Source: Candidatus Bathyarchaeota archaeon (GTDB lineage Archaea > Thermoproteota > Bathyarchaeia > Bathyarchaeales > Bathycorpusculaceae). From it: DNA of 9,669 nucleotides. The position numbers and the translations under genes were made by a program. Location of the stretch: contig JAUUWK010000035.1 of NCBI GenBank assembly GCA_030589055.1, positions 1-9,669 on the forward strand, in the 5' to 3' direction. Positions 5,810-9,669 of this stretch are shown one piece after another. The notes beneath the pieces were generated by a model, which was not told the DNA's origin, did not search any database, and worked only from the letters and a program-made list of their open reading frames with translations. Within the stretch, counting starts at the first letter, position 1. Each line of letters starts with the position of its first letter.

Positions 5810-6245
5810 ACAACAAAAACGGAGAAAGCGAACGTTGAAAACAGACATATTCATCGCGCGAGCAGAATGCAAGTGGTATACCGGGGAAAAAACGTTACCC
5901 CACAATATAGGTCAAATACCAAAGACACGAGTGAAGAAAATCCTGAAATCCGAAAGCGAAAATCCAGCATTAAACAGAAAGTTTATGAAGAATATTCACA
6001 AGGTCACGATAGAGCCCCACGAAGCACAGCTAGATAAAGATAAGATAACAGCGGGAACAACCCCTGACGGTGACACACACCAAGTCTTCGAAGGAGAACT
6101 CTTCCTCGTCATAAGAGTTCCATCTTCTCTGAAAATGAACCCAGAAGAATTGCTAGAAAATGTGAATCTCCTACTGAGCGCCAACAGCGAATACAGTTCG
6201 ACAAAGCTGGAAGCAATCAAATATCTTGGAACCAACGCCGATTGA
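5796..6245 (+). CDS. Unrecognised 149-residue protein with highly basic N-terminus
   Basis: It starts with GTG inside the previous gene (14-base overlap) and ends at TGA just before a perfect hairpin. The N-terminal 50 residues are very basic (KQQKRRKRTLK; KTRVKKILK), a possible nucleic-acid-binding region. The C-terminal half looks like a folded alpha/beta unit, with VFEGELFLVIRVPSSLKMNP (residues 97-116) then a helix EELLENVNLLL. No catalytic motif or membrane segment is seen. The overlap, plus the hairpin nine bases after the stop, support a two-gene plus-strand operon. Both genes are A-rich with frequent AAA codons. An antisense frame (5996-6253) exists but looks like a shadow. No family recognised. 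Confidence 0.55.
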   Translation: MNNIKQQKRRKRTLKTDIFIARAECKWYTGEKTLPHNIGQIPKTRVKKILKSESENPALNRKFMKNIHKVTIEPHEAQLDKDKITAGTTPDGDTHQVFEGELFLVIRVPSSLKMNPEELLENVNLLLSANSEYSSTKLEAIKYLGTNAD

Positions 6246-6253
6246 TCGTCCAC

Positions 6254-6270
6254 AGAGCATGTGATGCTCT
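6254..6270 (+). terminator. Perfect hairpin after the 149-residue gene
   Basis: AGAGCAT-GTG-ATGCTCT is a 7-bp perfect stem with a 3-base loop starting nine bases after the stop codon. Only a short pyrimidine run (CTTCC) follows, so it may stabilise the 3' end rather than act as a U-tract terminator. Confidence 0.5.
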
Positions 6271-6306
6271 CTTCCAGTTACAAGTTCAACAGTGACATCT
6301 TGAGAC

Positions 6307-6450
6307 ATGGATTGCGACATTTCGATCTCGGTTAATCTTTTCTCTACTAGATACTTGCAGGCTGTCGCGCGCTACTTGCGTTTTCTAGAATACTTGGACC
6401 CTCATAGGGACATGTTCTTCTCTTTAGCTTACGAGATCGGTTGCCTGTGA
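6307..6450 (+). CDS. Possible 47-residue small protein
   Basis: This ATG frame encodes 47 residues, starting MDCDISISVNLFSTRYL and ending FFSLAYEIGCL. It is rich in aromatic and hydrophobic residues, with a plausible amphipathic helix in the middle (YLQAVARYLRFLEYL). There is no real Shine-Dalgarno (TTGAGAC just before ATG). A perfect hairpin begins nine bases after its TGA, the same spacing as at the preceding plus-strand gene, the main reason to list it. It may equally be chance. No family recognised. Confidence 0.22.
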   Translation: MDCDISISVNLFSTRYLQAVARYLRFLEYLDPHRDMFFSLAYEIGCL

Positions 6451-6459
6451 ATTTTCTAT

Positions 6460-6479
6460 TTCGCAGTGTTATCTGCGAA
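6460..6479. terminator. Perfect 7-bp hairpin in the convergent region
   Basis: TTCGCAG-TGTTAT-CTGCGAA forms a perfect 7-bp stem with a 6-base loop. It could end plus-strand transcripts arriving from 5510-6245 or 6307-6450. On the minus strand it lies 139 bases beyond the synthetase stop. Confidence 0.4.
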
Positions 6480-6617
6480 TTATAAGCCACACACCTTATT
6501 CTTTCTTTGAGAACGTTTAGAAGAAGCTTCGGAATTGATTGCCAAGCTAGTTACTTCATTGGATTTCGAGTAGTCAAGAGAAAGGTTGCTGCACTTGAAG
6601 AGAAAGAAGCATGAAAT

Positions 6618-9281
6618 TTACGATAGTTTCAATATTGCTTTCACGGTATCTTTATCAACTGGCTCTATCTTGAAATCTTTCTTAGTGCACAAACGAATCA
6701 TCTTAAGGTTCCTCGATAAGACATCACCACTGATTATCTCCAGTCCCATATCCTTGCTAATCTCGATGATGTAATCAACCAGCTTCGATCCAAGCCCAAG
6801 CCCCTGCCATTGGTCTCCTACAACAACAGCGAACTCTCCTCGTTTTCGACCAGGCTCCAAGATAAGTCTTGAAGCACCAATAATCCTCTTCTTGTCTTCT
6901 TTCTCCTCTGCGATTATGGCGATTTCTCGATCATAGTCTATGTTGCAGTATCTAGTCAAAGTTTCATGAGACATATCCTTAATCACTTGAAAGAACCGAA
7001 AGCGCATCGTCTGCTCCGAAAAGGATTGAAATAATTCAAAGAGAAGGGTTTCATCTTCAGGTTTTATGGGACGGAGAGCAACAGATATTCCGTTCTTCAA
7101 CTTCCACCGAGTAACATATTTCGTGGGATAGGGAGCAACCACCAGATATTTATGATGCTGCTTTTTTTGCAGTTTTCTCTTGGTCTCTAATGAAATACGA
7201 GCGTCCACAGCTACAGCATCACTTTCGCTGACTATGATAGGATTTATGTCTATTTCTTTTATTTCGGGAAAATCTATTACAAGTTGCGAAAACCTTACCA
7301 AGATCTCTTCAAGATTAGCGTTAACAGAACAACCACTTGACCTCAAAAACTTGTAAACAGCAGCTTGCTCCATAAGTCGCCTAGCAAGCACCTGATTTAA
7401 CGGTGGAAACCCTACGCTTACGTCATCTAATAACTCGACAGCAGTCCCTCCCATACCAAACGCAATGACTGAACCAAAGTGAGGGTCTTTCTTAGAGCCA
7501 ACAAAGATTTCGCACATTTTCTTCTGGATCATAGGCTGAACAGCAACCCCCTGAATTTTTGCTCTAGGCTTGTATTTTCTAACTCTTTCAACCAACTCCT
7601 TAAAGGATGCTTGCACGTGTTCAGGTGACCACACATTCAAAACGATTCCTTCGACTTTAGATTTGTGAGTTATCTGTGGCGAAAGTATCTTCAGAACGAC
7701 AGGGTATCCCAATTCAGAGGCTGCGGCTGATGCTTCTTTAGGGGTTTTGGCGACTAGGGTTTTTATTGTCGGAATCTTGTACGATTCTAGAAGACTCAGG
7801 GACTCAGGCAGACTTAGGACTCTCCGTCCTTCCTCAGCTGCTTTTCTTAAGACTTCTTTGAGAAATGTGGGGACGGAGAATTCTACGGAGAGCTCTTCGG
7901 GAGTCTCGTACAGGAGCTCCAAATTTCTGGTGTAACTATACATATACATGAAAGTGGAAACAGCTTGCTCCGGTGTCGTGAATGCTAGAATACCATTTTT
8001 CCTCAGTATTCTTCTAGCCTTCCAGCAGTTGTCCTCACCCATCAAAGATGTGAGAATGGGTTTTGTGGTCTTTCCTGAAAGTTCTACAATCATTCTCGCT
8101 GTTTCAACTGGGCCTGCTGCTCCTTGAGGCGTGTATATTATCAAGAATCCATCGCTGTTGGGGTCCTTGAAGCAGATTTCCGTAACCTTCTGGAATCTAT
8201 CTAAAGTTGCTTCCTCTAAGATGTCGATGGGATTTAAGATGCTGCAGTAAGAAGGCAAAATGCTCTTTAATGCTTGAATCGTTTTGCTGCTTAAGTGCGA
8301 AAGCTTTCCACCCTTGGCAATAAGGAAGTCAGTAGCCATAATTCCAGGTCCGCCAGCGTTGGTGATTATGGTGAGGTTTGGACTTTTAGGGTTAGGTTGC
8401 ATCGCTAAAGCTTCTGCACAGTTAAAAAGATCATCTATTGCTTCAACACGAACGACTCCAGCGCGTCTAAAAGCAGCGTCGTAAACAGCGTCCTCTCCGC
8501 ACAGGGCACCAGTATGACACAATGCTGCCTCTGCACTTTCACGAAATCGTCCCGCCTTCACCACTACTATGGGTTTAGCTCTGGCAAATCCTCTTGCTGC
8601 ACTCATGAATTTCCGTGCGTTTTTTATGGATTCCATGTAAAGCACAATGCTTGTTGTTTGAGCGTCAGTTCCGAAGTAGTCTATCAAATCTCCGAAATCG
8701 ACATCGAGCATCGAACCGACAGAAACCACAGCGCTAAATCCTACGTGAGCTTCCGAAGCCCAATCCAACACTGAAGCGCATAACGCTGCACTTTGTGAAA
8801 TGAAAGCTATCTTTCCAGGCTGTGCGGTTTTGTTCACAAAGGTGGCATTCAGTTTGATTCGTGGCCGCATGACTCCAATGCTGGAGGGTCCAATAATGCG
8901 CATGTTGAAGCGATTCTTGCATTTAAGAATCCTTTTTTCAAGAGTCTTTCCTTCTTCTCCGGCCTCTTTGAAACCTGCTGAGACAATAATTATTCCTGAA
9001 ACTCCAGTTGTTCCGCACTCTTCGACAATCTGTGGAACGGTATGGGCCGGGGTTGCTATTATGGCGAGCTCTACTTGCCAAGGGATTTTCTTAATATTCG
9101 GATAGGCGGTTATGCCTTGCACCATGGGTTGGAAAGGGTTTACGGGATAAACTACCCCCTTGTATCCTACTCCAATCAGGTTTCGAAGCAGTTTAGCGCC
9201 TACGGAGTTCTCTCTGTCACTTGCTCCGATGACGGCTATTCTGCGGGGATTGAAGATTTTGTCAAGGTTCTCAGTACCCAC
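6618..9281 (-). CDS. ADP-forming acyl-CoA synthetase fused to a GNAT acetyltransferase
   Basis: The 887-residue protein combines three modules. Residues about 5-460 are the CoA-binding/ligase part (alpha-like): RRIAVIGASDREN at 14-26, ISQSAAL at 161-167, and KAGRFRESAEAALCHTGAL at 242-260. Residues about 480-700 are the ATP-grasp part (beta-like), with ITHKSKVEGIVLNV and FGMGGTAVELLDDVS (608-622). Residues about 725-887 are a GNAT domain with the acetyl-CoA loop GDQWQGLGLGSKL (822-834). The family converts acyl-CoA, ADP and phosphate to acid, CoA and ATP, or the reverse. The phosphorylatable histidine (H256 in CHTGAL) is present, unlike in bacterial Pat/YfiQ-type lysine acetyltransferases of the same length and order, where it is lost. 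It may therefore be bifunctional. The start is GTG at 9281: an in-frame TGA lies two codons upstream, and GGGGAGG is 11 bases away. Confidence 0.93.
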   Translation of the reverse strand: MGTENLDKIFNPRRIAVIGASDRENSVGAKLLRNLIGVGYKGVVYPVNPFQPMVQGITAYPNIKKIPWQVELAIIATPAHTVPQIVEECGTTGVSGIIIVSAGFKEAGEEGKTLEKRILKCKNRFNMRIIGPSSIGVMRPRIKLNATFVNKTAQPGKIAFISQSAALCASVLDWASEAHVGFSAVVSVGSMLDVDFGDLIDYFGTDAQTTSIVLYMESIKNARKFMSAARGFARAKPIVVVKAGRFRESAEAALCHTGALCGEDAVYDAAFRRAGVVRVEAIDDLFNCAEALAMQPNPKSPNLTIITNAGGPGIMATDFLIAKGGKLSHLSSKTIQALKSILPSYCSILNPIDILEEATLDRFQKVTEICFKDPNSDGFLIIYTPQGAAGPVETARMIVELSGKTTKPILTSLMGEDNCWKARRILRKNGILAFTTPEQAVSTFMYMYSYTRNLELLYETPEELSVEFSVPTFLKEVLRKAAEEGRRVLSLPESLSLLESYKIPTIKTLVAKTPKEASAAASELGYPVVLKILSPQITHKSKVEGIVLNVWSPEHVQASFKELVERVRKYKPRAKIQGVAVQPMIQKKMCEIFVGSKKDPHFGSVIAFGMGGTAVELLDDVSVGFPPLNQVLARRLMEQAAVYKFLRSSGCSVNANLEEILVRFSQLVIDFPEIKEIDINPIIVSESDAVAVDARISLETKRKLQKKQHHKYLVVAPYPTKYVTRWKLKNGISVALRPIKPEDETLLFELFQSFSEQTMRFRFFQVIKDMSHETLTRYCNIDYDREIAIIAEEKEDKKRIIGASRLILEPGRKRGEFAVVVGDQWQGLGLGSKLVDYIIEISKDMGLEIISGDVLSRNLKMIRLCTKKDFKIEPVDKDTVKAILKLS

Positions 9282-9330
9282 TCTTCAAAAGGCCTCCCCT
9301 TTTTCTGCAGAGTCTATTTTTCTCAGGTTT

Positions 9331-9350
9331 GATATATACATATTATAGAG
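9331..9350 (-). promoter_or_regulatory. TATA-rich promoter region of the synthetase gene
   Basis: The minus strand reads CTCTATAATATGTATATATC, 50-70 bases upstream of the GTG. A TATA box here would start transcription near 9310 and leave a leader of about 30 bases containing the GGGGAGG ribosome-binding site, a self-consistent arrangement. Confidence 0.5.
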
Positions 9351-9420
9351 TAAATGCTTTTTAACGTTCCTAAGATGGACTTCATGCGATTTTTGTGCAT
9401 CAAAAAGATTTGTCTATAAA

Positions 9421-9446
9421 CCTACAAACAAAGAACCTGCAAGGTC
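9421..9446 (-). terminator. Weak terminator candidate after asnS
   Basis: On the minus strand, GACCT-TGC-AGGTT (9434-9446; five pairs including one G-U) is followed by the T-rich TCTTTGTTTG, 25 bases after the asnS stop. The stem is short, but the layout fits a U-rich terminator. Confidence 0.3.
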
Positions 9447-9470
9447 CTGATTGTACAATGTTTATCTTTT

Positions 9471-9669
9471 TCATGGGTGGAATCTCCTTATTGTTCGTGG
9501 AAATGGTATGGCGTCAATTATGTTTTCGAGATCAAGCATCCAAGTAAGAAGCCTTTCCAAACCTAACCCAAACCCTACATGAGGAACAGTGCCATAACGC
9601 CTTAAATCAACATACCATTCATAATCATTTTCTTTCAGACCAAGCTCCCTAAGTCTCTTAAGCAGCTCT
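9471..9669 (-). CDS. asnS: Asparaginyl-tRNA synthetase, C-terminal 65 residues (partial)
   Basis: The frame enters from the right edge and ends at TGA (9471-9473). The visible end carries class II aminoacyl-tRNA synthetase motif 3 as GFGLGLERLLTW, with the motif-3 arginine in GLER. It is preceded by YVDLRRYGTVPHV and followed by IPFPRTIRRFHP at the terminus. The DLRRYG-VPH block and the PFPRT ending fit AsnRS better than AspRS, which typically ends with PRD-type sequences. The enzyme charges tRNA-Asn with asparagine in the cytoplasm, so this lineage appears to have direct asparaginylation. The start and anticodon-binding domain lie outside the window. A 189-base spacer separates it from the synthetase/GNAT gene, which has its own promoter-like sequence. 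Confidence 0.85.
   Translation of the reverse strand, partial: ELLKRLRELGLKENDYEWYVDLRRYGTVPHVGFGLGLERLLTWMLDLENIIDAIPFPRTIRRFHP

Larger units (their letters stand above)
6246..6617. other. Convergent intergenic stretch with two hairpins
   Basis: This stretch separates the plus-strand gene pair from the minus-strand acyl-CoA synthetase gene, so both transcripts must end here. It holds two perfect 7-bp hairpins (6254-6270 and 6460-6479), one weak 47-codon plus-strand frame between them, and a pyrimidine-rich minus-strand tract (TTCTTTCTCTT, about 6599-6609) just after the synthetase stop codon that may serve as its U-rich terminator. Confidence 0.5.

Noticed and set aside
2581..6377. 12-base word CGCGCGCTACTT at 2581-2592 and 6366-6377, with a near match at 5589-5600
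   Set aside because: About three repeated 12-mers on one strand are expected by chance in a window this size, and the copies share no context.
7747..9348. Plus-strand open frames across the synthetase gene
   Set aside because: They are antisense shadows of the 887-residue gene.
1..9669. CRISPR arrays, insertion sequences, integrases or rRNA
   Set aside because: No regularly spaced direct repeats, transposase or integrase motifs, or rRNA-like sequence were seen.

Overview
The window looks archaeal, most likely from an uncultivated Thermoproteota-type lineage such as Bathyarchaeia; this is inferred from gene content, not from a marker tree. The signs are an NDP-forming acyl-CoA synthetase fused to a GNAT domain, an archaeal-style asparaginyl-tRNA synthetase end, a very large TPR protein, GTG starts, TATA-like boxes 30-60 bases upstream of starts, and both Shine-Dalgarno and apparently leaderless genes.

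Layout. Bases 1-2183 (minus) are one uninterrupted reading frame for a TPR protein of at least 727 residues whose C-terminus lies beyond the left edge. Bases 2184-5414 form an accessory-looking stretch of small minus-strand genes: a secreted or membrane-anchored surface protein with four N-glycosylation sequons, an isoprenylcysteine methyltransferase-like membrane protein, a CPBP (Rce1-like) membrane protease, and a probable 44-residue single-pass membrane protein. Bases 5510-6245 (plus) hold two overlapping genes: a small Cys-containing protein and an unrecognised 149-residue protein, followed by a perfect hairpin. Bases 6618-9281 (minus) encode an 887-residue ADP-forming acyl-CoA synthetase/GNAT fusion with its catalytic histidine retained. 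Bases 9471-9669 (minus) are the last 65 codons of asnS.

The most unusual content is non-coding. Four copies of a roughly 60-base dispersed element (about 2364, 3391, 4049 and 5114) lie between the small minus-strand genes. They share a conserved core (TTTGCGGGAGACATCTCCAC in the best copy) preceded by an A-run. Three also carry a tRNA T-arm-like GTTCAAATCC segment. Two copies close with a 6-7 bp outer stem of different sequence over the same 57-base span, which suggests a maintained RNA fold. Read on the plus strand they resemble a miniature tRNA lacking an arm. Read on the minus strand each is a structured block ending in a run of five or six T, located downstream of one minus-strand gene, so they could also act as 3'-end or terminator elements.

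Functionally, the CPBP protease and ICMT-like methyltransferase lie next to each other on the same strand, which recalls the eukaryotic CaaX-processing pair, but no CaaX-ending substrate is visible here. The acyl-CoA synthetase/GNAT protein would link acyl-CoA/ATP metabolism with acetyl transfer. The remaining small proteins have no assignable function.
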